The notes beneath the pieces were generated by a model. It was given only the letters and a program-made list of their open reading frames with translations, had not been told where the DNA came from and did not search any database. 64,000 nucleotides of DNA. Source: DAINPP01 sp963667315. GTDB lineage: Bacteria; Thermotogota; Thermotogae; MWEM01. Each line of letters starts with the position of its first letter. The first letter of the stretch is position 1. The stretch covers positions 3,917,888-3,981,887 of the forward strand of contig OY763325.1 in assembly GCA_963667315.1 (NCBI GenBank), written 5' to 3'. The position numbers were made by a program, and so were the translations under genes. Below are positions 8,725-17,920 of this stretch, piece by piece.

Positions 8725-10161
8725 TCAATCATCATTCATAAATTTCAGGAAACTGTTGATATCCTCAACGTTAACCTGACGATCCCGCGGTCTTGAACAG
8801 TCGTATGAAGGATCATACTCAACTGTGTCTTCATCGTTTTCAAGATGAGAAACGAGTAAGCGGAAGTCTACCTGATCGACGAAGGTGTCACCGTTAAAAT
8901 CAAAGTCAGCCGCTGTTCTGTTGTCTAATTCAAAATAGGAAATTGTCATCACGTCATGTTCAATCATCCAGTTTTGAATCATTCCGTAATGATAAGCTTC
9001 TTCGCTTGGAATCGGTTGTATATAATAGCCGTTCCAACCCCACCGATTACTCCAGCTGTTCTTTAGAACCCAGAATTCGGTTGCTTCCCAGGTGTCGTAT
9101 GAATTTGGATCATCAACGATAACACTTTCAGTGTATGCCGGCAGCCAGCCCATTAATTTTAACGCCTCTAAATCCAACCATCCTGTTAAGGTAACACAAT
9201 GTCCCCCGGTATATCCGTATTGAGTTGGAATATAAACTCCCGATTTGTAAGCATACAGATCTTGAGGAACTTTTATACTGACGGCTAAGCCACCATATTT
9301 CATCAGGATTTCCTTAATTGAATTAATATAATCATCCCTTGAATCATAATAAGACTCATACAGATAATCTGCCGGAATCGTCAATGTCTTGACGGAACTT
9401 ATCAGATGATCAGTCCAGTTGCTATTCGTAGGATTCCATCTGATATATTGACTAAAATCAAATGGTCTGTATGGGAAATCCGTTTCGAGTGGGATACCAT
9501 ATCGGATAAGATTATATGTTGCAAAAATCTTATTTCCCCCAGAATCTTCCGCTGAATCCTGAAGGATGGGATCAGATTCTGATTCTTGTGTATCAGCATT
9601 ATACATCCAGTTTCGATAAACGTTCCAGTCAATATTATGGTATGAGACAAATTGTTCCGAATAATCATACCGGTCATCTTGAAAATCAACCGGGAAGAAT
9701 GAATCTGAAATGATGGTGTTTCCTTCCTGAACAAGTTTGGCACTTTCGAATGAGGAAACGACACCAAAAGCCCAGCAGGTTCCGTGGCTCGCCTGATCCC
9801 TTATCGGGCTATGCGTTGTGATAAATCTTGCGGGTAAAACAATGTCTCCCATTGCTTTATAAACGCTTTGAGCTGATTTTGAAAGCTGTTCCTGTGTAGT
9901 TGCTCTTTTGAGGAGATCATCTTTTTCAAAAAGTTCTTGTTCAGCTGCCCATTTTGAGTAGAGGAAATCAAGCTCTTTGACACCATTGGCAGCGTAATAC
10001 TTTAGTATTGGCGGCACTTCTGCAGTCCAAGGCGCATTTCGTTCTTCAATCTGTTTCTGAACCCGAAGGCATTCTTCCTCTGCCTGTTGAATCAGAGAAG
10101 ACGAAAAGACTGTTACAGTATATAGTATCAATACGAATGCGATTATTTTTTTCATTTTCAT
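8725..10161 (-). CDS. secreted papain-like (C1) protease with dockerin-like tail
   Basis: 478 aa exported cysteine protease. Signal peptide (1-~21), helical pro-region (~25-105), then a papain-fold domain with all catalytic residues: oxyanion Gln123, nucleophile Cys129 (SHGTCWAFG), His321 (GGHCVTLTGW) and Asn368 (KNSWSNRWGW). Residues ~425-478 contain two calcium-loop-like segments (DFDFNGDTFVDQVDF and a second starting DCSRPRDRQVN), the layout of a type I dockerin or paired EF-hand. Its ATG overlaps the stop of the upstream lipoprotein gene (ATGA), so the two are coupled; the ATG two codons later has better spacing to GAGGGGG and may be the true start. The domain combination suggests a protease displayed on the cell surface through a partner protein (inference). 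Confidence 0.88.
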   Translation of the reverse strand: MKMKKIIAFVLILYTVTVFSSSLIQQAEEECLRVQKQIEERNAPWTAEVPPILKYYAANGVKELDFLYSKWAAEQELFEKDDLLKRATTQEQLSKSAQSVYKAMGDIVLPARFITTHSPIRDQASHGTCWAFGVVSSFESAKLVQEGNTIISDSFFPVDFQDDRYDYSEQFVSYHNIDWNVYRNWMYNADTQESESDPILQDSAEDSGGNKIFATYNLIRYGIPLETDFPYRPFDFSQYIRWNPTNSNWTDHLISSVKTLTIPADYLYESYYDSRDDYINSIKEILMKYGGLAVSIKVPQDLYAYKSGVYIPTQYGYTGGHCVTLTGWLDLEALKLMGWLPAYTESVIVDDPNSYDTWEATEFWVLKNSWSNRWGWNGYYIQPIPSEEAYHYGMIQNWMIEHDVMTISYFELDNRTAADFDFNGDTFVDQVDFRLLVSHLENDEDTVEYDPSYDCSRPRDRQVNVEDINSFLKFMNDD

Positions 10162-11429
10162 TCCCCCTCGTCCAGATCAAGCCTGAAAATTGTATGATCC
10201 ACTTGAATACCATCTATGGTCCTATTTGACTGATCCCGTATATACATATTGCTATACGGTATAACGAGATAAATACCATCATCATTAACACTGCTGTCCA
10301 GTGCAAAATTAACACTCGCCAGGACTTCGGTTCCCGCATCCGTGTTTGACTGATTTTCGACAAATCCTCTCGAAAAGTAATATCCCCAGTAATACTCCTG
10401 CCAGAACGAATAATCGTCATACCCTTCACTGAAATGAGGGAACTCAATCGATGTGAGTGAAGCACCGTCGAATAGCAGATCCAGTCCAAACTGTAAGTAC
10501 ATCAGCTCACTGTTTTGGGTTGTATCGTTCTGGAAATAATCATGAACGGGTTTAGCACAATATTCTTTGATGTTTTGCCCTGTAAAGGTGACGGTCATCA
10601 TTCCTGAGGCTTCCGATGTGGGAAGCGTTAACTCCGTCACTTCAAATTCAATCACAGGGGTTTGATCACTGGCATAACGTTCATCAAGTCTGAACCGGAT
10701 ATTACCGATATTCCCCCAGGTTCCGAGATTGCTTTGTCCCTGAATGAAAATATTGTAGGATTTGCCGATCTCAAACAGATCATACAACACATCATTTATC
10801 ACGACACATCTGTCAGATGCGTAAAAAGAGCGTTTGTGTGTTGAAAGGTCAATCCATGCCTGTTCCTGCGCTGTTGGATCCGTATAGGGTGACAACCTTG
10901 TAAATCCCCCTTCACCATCCGGAACCAAAAAATCACCCCATTCTTCATCGTATTCCAAAATTGACAGTCGCTGTGCCATCAGATCATATGTATCGTAATT
11001 CCAGAAAATCAGGGCATTTCTACCCATTGGAGCTGCACTGCCTTCAATATCATATTCCCTGTCTGCCGTTCGAACTTCAACGGTGGGGCCGTTGAGATTC
11101 ACCGAAAAGAGAATCGTCTTTGAGGCCTCGGGGATCTCAATTGCAGACAGATTCAGCATGTGCTCTCCCGCACTGAGTCCTTCAAATGTTATTGCGTTCA
11201 ATACGGTGGTTGCGGGATCATTCCCGTCAAGTACATATTTGAAGATATGAATCCCTTCATCACTGACTTCAAAGGATATTGAAACGGTACTGGTTGCAAA
11301 AACAGTCCCTTCTTTTGTGATAAAATCAAATGTGAAAAGTTTGACGGATTTCGTGCAGCCTGTAAAAGCAAGAAAAAGAATCAGACAAAAAGCTGTAGCT
11401 ATCAGAAGGATAATGGAATGCTTTTTCAT
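10158..11429 (-). CDS. lipoprotein coupled to the dockerin protease; cohesin-like C-terminus
   Basis: 423 aa. A lipoprotein signal peptide ends in the lipobox LAFTGC (Cys ~25). Residues ~35-115 look like an Ig-like domain. Residues ~120-240 (ALIFWNYDTYDLM to FRLDER) are unrecognised. Residues ~255-423 form a beta-rich region with QFGLDLLFDGASLTSIEF and, later, GTEVLASVNFALD, a pattern like that of cohesin domains. Because the gene is immediately upstream of, and overlaps by 4 nt, a protease with a dockerin-like tail, a cohesin-dockerin anchoring pair is an attractive reading; the homology is weak by eye. Both genes share one transcription unit. Confidence 0.65.
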   Translation of the reverse strand: MKKHSIILLIATAFCLILFLAFTGCTKSVKLFTFDFITKEGTVFATSTVSISFEVSDEGIHIFKYVLDGNDPATTVLNAITFEGLSAGEHMLNLSAIEIPEASKTILFSVNLNGPTVEVRTADREYDIEGSAAPMGRNALIFWNYDTYDLMAQRLSILEYDEEWGDFLVPDGEGGFTRLSPYTDPTAQEQAWIDLSTHKRSFYASDRCVVINDVLYDLFEIGKSYNIFIQGQSNLGTWGNIGNIRFRLDERYASDQTPVIEFEVTELTLPTSEASGMMTVTFTGQNIKEYCAKPVHDYFQNDTTQNSELMYLQFGLDLLFDGASLTSIEFPHFSEGYDDYSFWQEYYWGYYFSRGFVENQSNTDAGTEVLASVNFALDSSVNDDGIYLVIPYSNMYIRDQSNRTIDGIQVDHTIFRLDLDEGE

Positions 11430-11522
11430 ACAATCACCTCTTTATTGTGTGGTCCTGGAAAGCCCATTATTAAATAGAAGTTAAACAAAATGATTATAGC
11501 ATTAAATTTCGTTATTTCACAC

Positions 11523-11535
11523 CGTTATCATAACG
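11523..11535. promoter_or_regulatory. palindrome between lipoprotein and MFS genes
   Basis: CGTTAT-C-ATAACG, a 13-bp perfect dyad in the divergent region, 26 nt upstream of the MFS -35. Related half-sites (GTATATAAC, GTTACGTGATA) follow it. Looks like an operator; the regulator is unknown. Confidence 0.35.
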
Positions 11536-11560
11536 TATATAACAAGTTACGTGATATTAG

Positions 11561-11589
11561 TTGACATATCCACTGATTCTGAGTAACAT
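11561..11589 (+). promoter_or_regulatory. promoter of the MFS gene
   Basis: TTGACA, 17 nt, TAACAT, ending 34 nt before the MFS start codon. The -35 is consensus and the -10 differs at two positions. Confidence 0.6.
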
Positions 11590-11623
11590 AGTCCCTTGAA
11601 AATTGAATAAAAGAGGTGTTTAG

Positions 11624-13006
11624 ATGGAAGAAAAAATTTTAAGGAAGGCGATGATAAACTCAATTTTAGAAGGATCAGGTGCCTCAGTATTTCTGATAAT
11701 GATACAGGGCTTTGTTTTTACCAAAGTGGCGCTTGAATTTGGTGTTAACGAGTTCATGCTCGGGTTTTTGATGGGGATTCAGCTTCTCAGTCAAGTCTTT
11801 CAAATATTTGTGCCAAGAATTGTGAATAAGGTCGGCAGACGAAAACCGATTGTTATCCTTTTTTCATTTTTAACGAGAGCCTTGTGGCTTCTTCTCGTTC
11901 TCTTTCCGCTGCTTGGGATTGTCACGCAACAGTTGTTTATTTCGGTTGTAGCCCTCAGTTTCGTGTTTGGAGCATTTTCCGGAAATGCATGGACTTCCTG
12001 GATGAGGGATTTGATTCCGGAGAAAAAGATGGGAAGTTTTTTTGGAACGAGAAATTTTATCAACACGGCCGTCAGTCTTACTTTTATTCTTATCTTTTCG
12101 AGAATACTGGAAAATAATCCGAATATGACCGGGGTACAGATTGTTATAACGATTGGCTCAATCATCAGCCTTTTGAGTATCGTCTTTTTGTGGCGACAAC
12201 ATGAACCTGAACTGAAAGTGATTGAAACGGGAAATCTTTTCAAATATATTATGAGTGACAAGAACAATATCAGATTGTTGATATTCGGGGGGTTCTGGAA
12301 TTTTGCGAACCTCTTTGCGGCAGCTTTCTTTTCATTTCATCAGATCAAGAATCTGAACATGAGTTTTTCAACACTTGGGATACTCTCAATGAGTTTTAAC
12401 ATCGTGATGATCCTCTGTGCCTTTTTCTGGGGGAGAGTAGCGGATAAAATAGGTCATAAAAATGTCCTTCGAATCGGTGTATCGCTTGGTTCCGTCCTCG
12501 CTTCCATCTGGTTTTTTATGACACCTCAGACGATGTCCGTTCTCATGTGGGTGGATACGACGCTTGGCGGTATCACCTGGTCGGCAATCAACCTTTCAAT
12601 CTTTACCCTTCCCCTTATCGTCGGAGGATCAAATGCAGGTGTGTTGTATGGATATTTCGCTGCAATTAACGGAATTTGTGGTTTTATCGGTTCCGTGCTG
12701 GGAGGAACAGCGGCTAATTATCTGAGTGATGTGACGTTTACGATGATGAATTTGGAAATGAACGGGTTGCAGATTATCTTTCTTTCTACCGGAATCCTGC
12801 GTTTCTGTTCCCTCTTTTTATTGAACAAAGTTGAAGTGAGAGGGCATATCAAGCTTAGAAGTGCTGTCGGAAGACCGTTTGCTGGATTCAACAGACGCCG
12901 CGGTTCAAGGGATATCTTCGAACCGATGCCGCGATACAGATACCTCAGTTCGCTTATTCTCAATAATAGAGCGGCAAATATCAAAGATCAGAAAGAAGTT
13001 TTATAA
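11624..13006 (+). CDS. major facilitator superfamily transporter
   Basis: 460-aa inner-membrane transporter with about 12 hydrophobic helices. Loop 2-3 carries the MFS signature as VNKVGRRKP (~68), and a second half-repeat motif appears as GRVADKIGHKN (~272). The central cytosolic loop (~190-215) is short and charged. The C-terminal ~55 residues are hydrophilic and arginine-rich, a cytosolic tail. The start has AGAGGTG seven nt upstream. It stands alone with its own promoter; there is no neighbouring biosynthetic gene to suggest a substrate. Many transporters annotated this way are drug or nucleoside/sugar exporters, but nothing here selects among them. Confidence 0.88.
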   Translation: MEEKILRKAMINSILEGSGASVFLIMIQGFVFTKVALEFGVNEFMLGFLMGIQLLSQVFQIFVPRIVNKVGRRKPIVILFSFLTRALWLLLVLFPLLGIVTQQLFISVVALSFVFGAFSGNAWTSWMRDLIPEKKMGSFFGTRNFINTAVSLTFILIFSRILENNPNMTGVQIVITIGSIISLLSIVFLWRQHEPELKVIETGNLFKYIMSDKNNIRLLIFGGFWNFANLFAAAFFSFHQIKNLNMSFSTLGILSMSFNIVMILCAFFWGRVADKIGHKNVLRIGVSLGSVLASIWFFMTPQTMSVLMWVDTTLGGITWSAINLSIFTLPLIVGGSNAGVLYGYFAAINGICGFIGSVLGGTAANYLSDVTFTMMNLEMNGLQIIFLSTGILRFCSLFLLNKVEVRGHIKLRSAVGRPFAGFNRRRGSRDIFEPMPRYRYLSSLILNNRAANIKDQKEVL

Positions 13007-13020
13007 ACATATAAATAGAG

Positions 13021-13087
13021 CTTGCTGAAAAACCAAAATATCCCCTCCCTGGAGGGGATTTAAAAGATGCAAGGCTTTTTTAGCGAG
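13021..13087. repeat. 67-nt imperfect inverted-repeat element
   Basis: CTTGCTGAAAAACC at the left pairs with GGCTTTTTTAGCGAG at the right (G-U and one-base slips), and the middle holds a strong hairpin TCCCCTC-CCTG-GAGGGGA. It lies just after the MFS stop and may serve as its terminator; the outer arms go beyond what a terminator needs and resemble a small nonautonomous repeat. Confidence 0.45.
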
Positions 13088-13127
13088 AAGAATTTAAAAC
13101 CTTACACGCCTTTTCTGATACAAACGT

Positions 13128-13802
13128 TTACAACAGGTTATTCAACATCTCAATATTCAAAATATTAATCCTTTCACCCTCAATAATGAAAACGCCCTCT
13201 TCTTCCAGTTTTTTCAACTCACGACTCAACGAGGTTCTTGAGACATTCAGATGCTCTGCCCATTGCGTCTTTGAAATGGGTAATGTGAATCGACTGGTGT
13301 CATATGTTTCAACAGCACTGAGTAAGGAAAATGCAATCTTTCTTCTGATGGTGGTTATGGAAAATAATTCAACTCGTTTATTAAGGTCAAGAATCATGTT
13401 CCCCATGATAGTCATGAGATTGTACATCACCTGTTGATTTGTCAACAGGACATTCCTGACACTCTCTGCGCCTATCTCCAGAAAAGAACAAACGGAACTT
13501 GTAATCAAATCCATTTGAAAAGTATCGGAATCAGAAAAAAGTTGTCCTGCTCCGAAAACATCTCCAGGTTTTAAATAAAGGATATTGTAATATTTTCCGG
13601 AAATGAGCGTTTTCTGTATCTCCGCCGAACCTTCAATCAGAATAAAGAGTTGTGTGCATTTTTCATGCGCATCAACTACAATCTCATTTTTTTTGTATCT
13701 GATCAGTTTATGTTGAGATAATCGGCATAATCTCAGGATTTCTTCCTCAGATAAATCTTTAAATACGCTACTCTTTGTCAGACTCTTAATAATATCCATC
13801 AT
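13128..13802 (-). CDS. Crp/Fnr-family transcription regulator
   Basis: 224 aa: cyclic-nucleotide-binding-type jelly roll (~15-125, with LKPGDVFGAGQLFSDSD), dimerisation helix (~125-155) and winged helix-turn-helix (~160-224; recognition helix NVSRTSLSRELKKLEEEG). The phosphate-binding PEGSRS-type signature of cAMP-dependent Crp is replaced by FSDSDTFQMD, so cAMP is an unlikely ligand, and there is no N-terminal cysteine cluster of FNR type. Start ATG follows GGGGGG closely; the next ATG one codon on is equally possible. The gene is transcribed divergently from the giant activase gene across an 85-nt region full of dyads, so it probably controls that gene and itself. Confidence 0.88.
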   Translation of the reverse strand: MMDIIKSLTKSSVFKDLSEEEILRLCRLSQHKLIRYKKNEIVVDAHEKCTQLFILIEGSAEIQKTLISGKYYNILYLKPGDVFGAGQLFSDSDTFQMDLITSSVCSFLEIGAESVRNVLLTNQQVMYNLMTIMGNMILDLNKRVELFSITTIRRKIAFSLLSAVETYDTSRFTLPISKTQWAEHLNVSRTSLSRELKKLEEEGVFIIEGERINILNIEMLNNLL

Positions 13803-13809
13803 CCCCCCA

Positions 13810-13823
13810 GTATCTACAGATAC
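13810..13823. promoter_or_regulatory. operator-like dyad between regulator and activase genes
   Basis: GTATCT-AC-AGATAC, eight nt upstream of the Crp/Fnr gene start. A second, divergent pair AGATACATCT / AGATGTATAT (from 13818 and around 13855) spans the rest of the intergenic region, so one regulator could bind both ends and face both promoters. Confidence 0.45.
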
Positions 13824-13887
13824 ATCTTTTATATTTTAATTATACTACAATTATAGATGTATATATCATTTATAGTTGGAGGTAATT

Positions 13888-16800
13888 ATGTTTGTTTTAG
13901 GAATTGATATAGGATATTCTTCAGTTAAAACGGTTTTGATTGATGAAAAAAAGAACATCCTGAAAAGACAATATGGTATGCATCATGGGGAAATAGATAA
14001 AGCTCTAAAAGAACAGGTGAAGACAGTTCAGGCAGAATTCAATCTGTCTGAATTGAGATATATCTCAATAACCGGAAGCGGTGCAGAATTTCTTGCTGCT
14101 AAATTGAAGATTAAAAGGCTTAATGAAGTAACGGCACTGATGGAAGGTGTTTGTTCTCTTGAAGAAGACTATCGTTCCGTTATTGAAATAGGTGGGGAAA
14201 GTGCAAAATACATTACCAATTTTACAAAAGAGGATAAAAGTGGTATCAGGATAGCTATGAATTCAAACTGTGCTGCTGGGACAGGATCTTTTATCGAAGA
14301 ACAGGTTAACAGGTTGAATATTGAATTGAAGGATTATTCAGCTATGGTGGAAAGAGCTGAAAGTGTGCCGAGGATTGCCGGGCGATGTAGTGTGTTTGCC
14401 AAGACGGATATCATCCATCATCAGCAGGAAGGGATACCCAGTGAAGAGATTCTGAAAGGGTTGAGCTATGCGCTTGTGAGAAACTATAAAAGTGCTGTTG
14501 TCGGTCGAGGAGAACTAAAAGGACCTGTTTTGTTTGTTGGAGGAGTAACTAAAAATACCAGTATCAAAGAAGCTTTGAAAGATGTATTCGCTTTAAGTGA
14601 TGAAAGCCTTCATATTCATGATTTATCCGAATGCATGACGGCTTTCGGTTGTGCTGTCATGGCGTTAAATGAACAAAACACATTGAATAATGCTCTCTTT
14701 TTTTACTGTATGAATAACGAAGAAGATCATTATGATGAGGTGGAAAACTCTTCTGTTTATAAGAGCCTGGAGGGATTTGGGTTGACCGATTATTCTGAAA
14801 AGCATTTCTCTCATCCCGAGATTCTGAACACTTCGAGCAACAATTGCTATCTTGGAATAGATATTGGTTCAACGAGTACAAATGTGGTATTGATGAGTGA
14901 AGAAGGGAAAATAATAGATTATCTTTACCTTAGAACGGCAGGGGATCCCAAAAAGGTATTGATGGAGGCGTTAAGCTCTTTTGGGAAAAAATATGATGGG
15001 ATCTGTCATTTTCTGGGTGTCGGCATAACGGGATCGGGTCGTTATATGATTGGCAGGACAATAGGTGCTGATCTGATCGTAGATGAGATTACCGCTCAGG
15101 CGAGGGCAGCTGTTGCCATCAATCCCGATGTTGACACGATCTTTGAAATCGGTGGACAGGATTCAAAATACATCTCTATTAAAAATGGTGTCGTTGTTGA
15201 TTTTCAGATGAACAAGATCTGTGCAGCCGGTACCGGCTCTTTTATTGAAGAGCAATCGCTGAAATTCAATATTCCTGTTGAATCGTTTGGGAAGACAGCA
15301 CTTAATGGGAAAAATCCTGTAAATCTCGGAGAAAGATGTACCGTTTTTATCGAAAGCAGTATTGCTTCGGCTTTGTCAAAAGGAATCCCCATACAGGATA
15401 TTGCATCCGGTCTATGCTATTCCATTGTGAGGAACTATCTGGACAGAGTTGTGGGAAATAGAAAAATTGGAAATAAAATATTCCTTCAGGGGGGTATTGC
15501 CTGGAATCAGGGGGTGCTGAATGCCTTTAAGGCGGTAACCGGAAAAGAGATTATCGTACCCGAATATTTCAGTATCACAGGTGCCTATGGAGCTGCGATA
15601 CTATCCGGTGAAAAGATGAGAGAGAAAACTTGTAGTGAGTTTAAAGGATTCTTTCTCAATAATAAAATCTCAAAGGAGAACAGAAATGTTAAAATGGAGT
15701 CTGAAATTATCAACAAATTCACGGAGTATTCGGGAAAAATCCTGTTCAAGACCTATGATGGAGCGATTGATGAGGAAAAAAAGACAGTTGGTATCCCGCG
15801 TGGTCTGTTTACCTATGGGATGTACAGTATGTTCTACACCTTTTTCAAGACACTTGGTTTTAATGTAATCCTGTCGGATAATACCTCCGAAAAGACGATT
15901 CAAATGGCTCAACAGTATTCACTGGATGAGACCTGTTATCCTCTGAAACTGATGAATGGGCATGTTGCCGAACTTGTGGAAAAGGAAGTAGATTATATAT
16001 TCTTCCCCGATCTTTACAGTGTAGATCATCCGGGTTCTGAGAGCAGGCAGAATATGGGATGCCCTTATATGCAATTAGCCTTTAAGATGATTAGAAAATC
16101 CATGAATCTTGATGAAAAGAACATCCCCCTCCTCTCTCCAACGATTGCCTTCAGTTTTGGAAAGAAGTTTATGTCTGATTCTTTCATGACTTTGGGGCGT
16201 CAACTCGGTCGATCAGATGATGAGATCAACAAAGCACTTCACGAAGGGATGAAGGCGTTTGTGGATTTTGAAGAGCGCCTGGAAGCTGAATCTGAAAGAG
16301 TCATGAAAGAGGTGGAAGGTGAAGAAAAGGTCTTCGTAATTGTATCAAAACTATATGGGGCAGTTGATCCCGTGCTGAATATGGGGATCCCTGACAAGAT
16401 TGAAAAGATGGGATATAAGGTTTTGCCTTTCTACAATCTACCGGAAACCGAACTTGGTAAAAAGTATACGAATATGTTCTGGCCTTTTGGTCAACATATC
16501 ATAGAACCAGCAAAATGGATTGCAAACACTGAAAACATGTATGCCATTCTTCTGACACATCATGGATGTGGACCGGATTCTGTTTTATCACATTATTTTA
16601 AGACAGAGATGGGAGAAAAACCATATCTGCATATAGAAGTGGATGAACATTCTTCAAAAGTTGGTGTCATTACAAGAATTGAAGCATTTGTGAATAGTTT
16701 GAATTCCGCTCAATCAGTTCGAAGGGAAAGTGTGAAGATAGATTTGTGTAAATTTGGTACAGATGTTAAGGCTAGATCAAAATCAGAACTATCTGATTTT

Positions 16801-17889
16801 ACCGCGAATGAGAAAAAGGTTTATTTACCGCCTATGCATCCGTATTCAGAAATATTTTCCGCATTCTTAAAACAGAGCGGTGTTGATGCAGAAGTGATTG
16901 AGCCGTTCACCTCGGAATCAATAGATATGGGAAAGCGGTTTATGCTGGCAGAGGAGTATTTTACTACTACTGCGTTACTCGGATCTGTTTTAAAACATAT
17001 GAAAGAGAAGGGTAACGATGGTCCGGGAAGTATTTATTGTATTCCCCGTAATGAAGGGGCAGATGTTGATGGCCAATATGCTGATTTTATTTTGGATAAA
17101 ATCAGCCCGGAATACCTTCAAAAAACTGAAATGTATTCCCCGTTTCTTGAGGATATTATATATTCAGATAATACAGGTATGATAAAGGTTCTGACGGATG
17201 CCATACTACTTGGCGATATAGTTAGATTGGCACCTCTAAGTTACAGGAAGCGATTCCTCGATAGGATACTCAGAATGATCAGAAATGATCGAATTGATGT
17301 CAACACTCTCAAGAAAATGGCTGAAAAATCCTATACGTATAACAGAATAGAAGGGGTCAGGAAATCTGTAATGATTGTAGGCGATCCCATGCTTCTGTTT
17401 AACGATGGATTGAACAACTATCATTTCGAAAAACTTGAGAGGGAAAATATAAGAGTCGTTTATACACCTCTGAGTGAATATCTGATGATGTTCTGGAAAG
17501 ACCACGCCGAATTTAATGCGAAAACGACGGATATCAATTTCAAGAAAAATATAACGATTCTCAAAGAAAAGATGTGTCTGCTGTCTGAAAGAACAAGGGA
17601 AAACAGCAACTTCGATTCCGATTATGACCGGTTAAAAAGATTATCCGACGAGCTTATCGGATATTATTCGGGAATGAACGGCAGATACCGTTATGCAAAG
17701 ATTCATTCCGGTTCAGTAAACGTCGATGGCTTCATTACCGTTTCCTCTCTATATGAAAATACAGGAATTATGCTGAACATCCTGAAGCATGAAAAACAGC
17801 TTAAAAAGCCGGTTTTAAACCTGACTTTTGATGGGAATCACAACGAGAATGATAAAATGAAGATTGATTCATTTGTTTATTATCTTTGA
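13888..17889 (+). CDS. tandem acyl-CoA dehydratase activase fused to DUF2229/HgdB-like region
   Basis: A 1333-aa member of the large activase-related proteins (COG1924 plus COG3580/3581 types). Two consecutive ASKHA ATPase domains of the HgdC/BadF/BcrA/D family: domain 1 (~1-270; IDIGYSSVKT) has Cys128 in NCAAGTGSF and Cys167 in GRCSVF; domain 2 (~315-600; IDIGSTSTNV) has Cys445 in CAAGTGSF and Cys484 in ERCTVF. In the HgdC homodimer each subunit gives two such cysteines, also 39 residues apart, to one bridging [4Fe-4S] cluster, so this chain could build it alone. Residues ~635-1333 hold a DUF2229 region (GIPRGLFTYGMYSMF) and HgdB/D-like parts with scattered cysteines (DETCYPL, MGCPYM, HHGCGPD, IYCIPRNEGAD). 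ATP-driven low-potential electron transfer is the family role; the acceptor here is unknown. GGAGGT before ATG 13888 fixes the start. Confidence 0.88.
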   Translation: MFVLGIDIGYSSVKTVLIDEKKNILKRQYGMHHGEIDKALKEQVKTVQAEFNLSELRYISITGSGAEFLAAKLKIKRLNEVTALMEGVCSLEEDYRSVIEIGGESAKYITNFTKEDKSGIRIAMNSNCAAGTGSFIEEQVNRLNIELKDYSAMVERAESVPRIAGRCSVFAKTDIIHHQQEGIPSEEILKGLSYALVRNYKSAVVGRGELKGPVLFVGGVTKNTSIKEALKDVFALSDESLHIHDLSECMTAFGCAVMALNEQNTLNNALFFYCMNNEEDHYDEVENSSVYKSLEGFGLTDYSEKHFSHPEILNTSSNNCYLGIDIGSTSTNVVLMSEEGKIIDYLYLRTAGDPKKVLMEALSSFGKKYDGICHFLGVGITGSGRYMIGRTIGADLIVDEITAQARAAVAINPDVDTIFEIGGQDSKYISIKNGVVVDFQMNKICAAGTGSFIEEQSLKFNIPVESFGKTALNGKNPVNLGERCTVFIESSIASALSKGIPIQDIASGLCYSIVRNYLDRVVGNRKIGNKIFLQGGIAWNQGVLNAFKAVTGKEIIVPEYFSITGAYGAAILSGEKMREKTCSEFKGFFLNNKISKENRNVKMESEIINKFTEYSGKILFKTYDGAIDEEKKTVGIPRGLFTYGMYSMFYTFFKTLGFNVILSDNTSEKTIQMAQQYSLDETCYPLKLMNGHVAELVEKEVDYIFFPDLYSVDHPGSESRQNMGCPYMQLAFKMIRKSMNLDEKNIPLLSPTIAFSFGKKFMSDSFMTLGRQLGRSDDEINKALHEGMKAFVDFEERLEAESERVMKEVEGEEKVFVIVSKLYGAVDPVLNMGIPDKIEKMGYKVLPFYNLPETELGKKYTNMFWPFGQHIIEPAKWIANTENMYAILLTHHGCGPDSVLSHYFKTEMGEKPYLHIEVDEHSSKVGVITRIEAFVNSLNSAQSVRRESVKIDLCKFGTDVKARSKSELSDFTANEKKVYLPPMHPYSEIFSAFLKQSGVDAEVIEPFTSESIDMGKRFMLAEEYFTTTALLGSVLKHMKEKGNDGPGSIYCIPRNEGADVDGQYADFILDKISPEYLQKTEMYSPFLEDIIYSDNTGMIKVLTDAILLGDIVRLAPLSYRKRFLDRILRMIRNDRIDVNTLKKMAEKSYTYNRIEGVRKSVMIVGDPMLLFNDGLNNYHFEKLERENIRVVYTPLSEYLMMFWKDHAEFNAKTTDINFKKNITILKEKMCLLSERTRENSNFDSDYDRLKRLSDELIGYYSGMNGRYRYAKIHSGSVNVDGFITVSSLYENTGIMLNILKHEKQLKKPVLNLTFDGNHNENDKMKIDSFVYYL

Positions 17890-17920
17890 GTGTAAAGGGA
17901 GACGTTGTCTCCCTTTACAC
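17890..17920. terminator. hairpin between convergent activase and phosphatase genes
   Basis: Perfect 14-bp stem GTGTAAAGGGAGAC with a GTT loop. Its right edge touches the phosphatase stop codon. Neither side has a strong T-run, so termination efficiency is uncertain, but the position suits a shared terminator. Confidence 0.6.
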
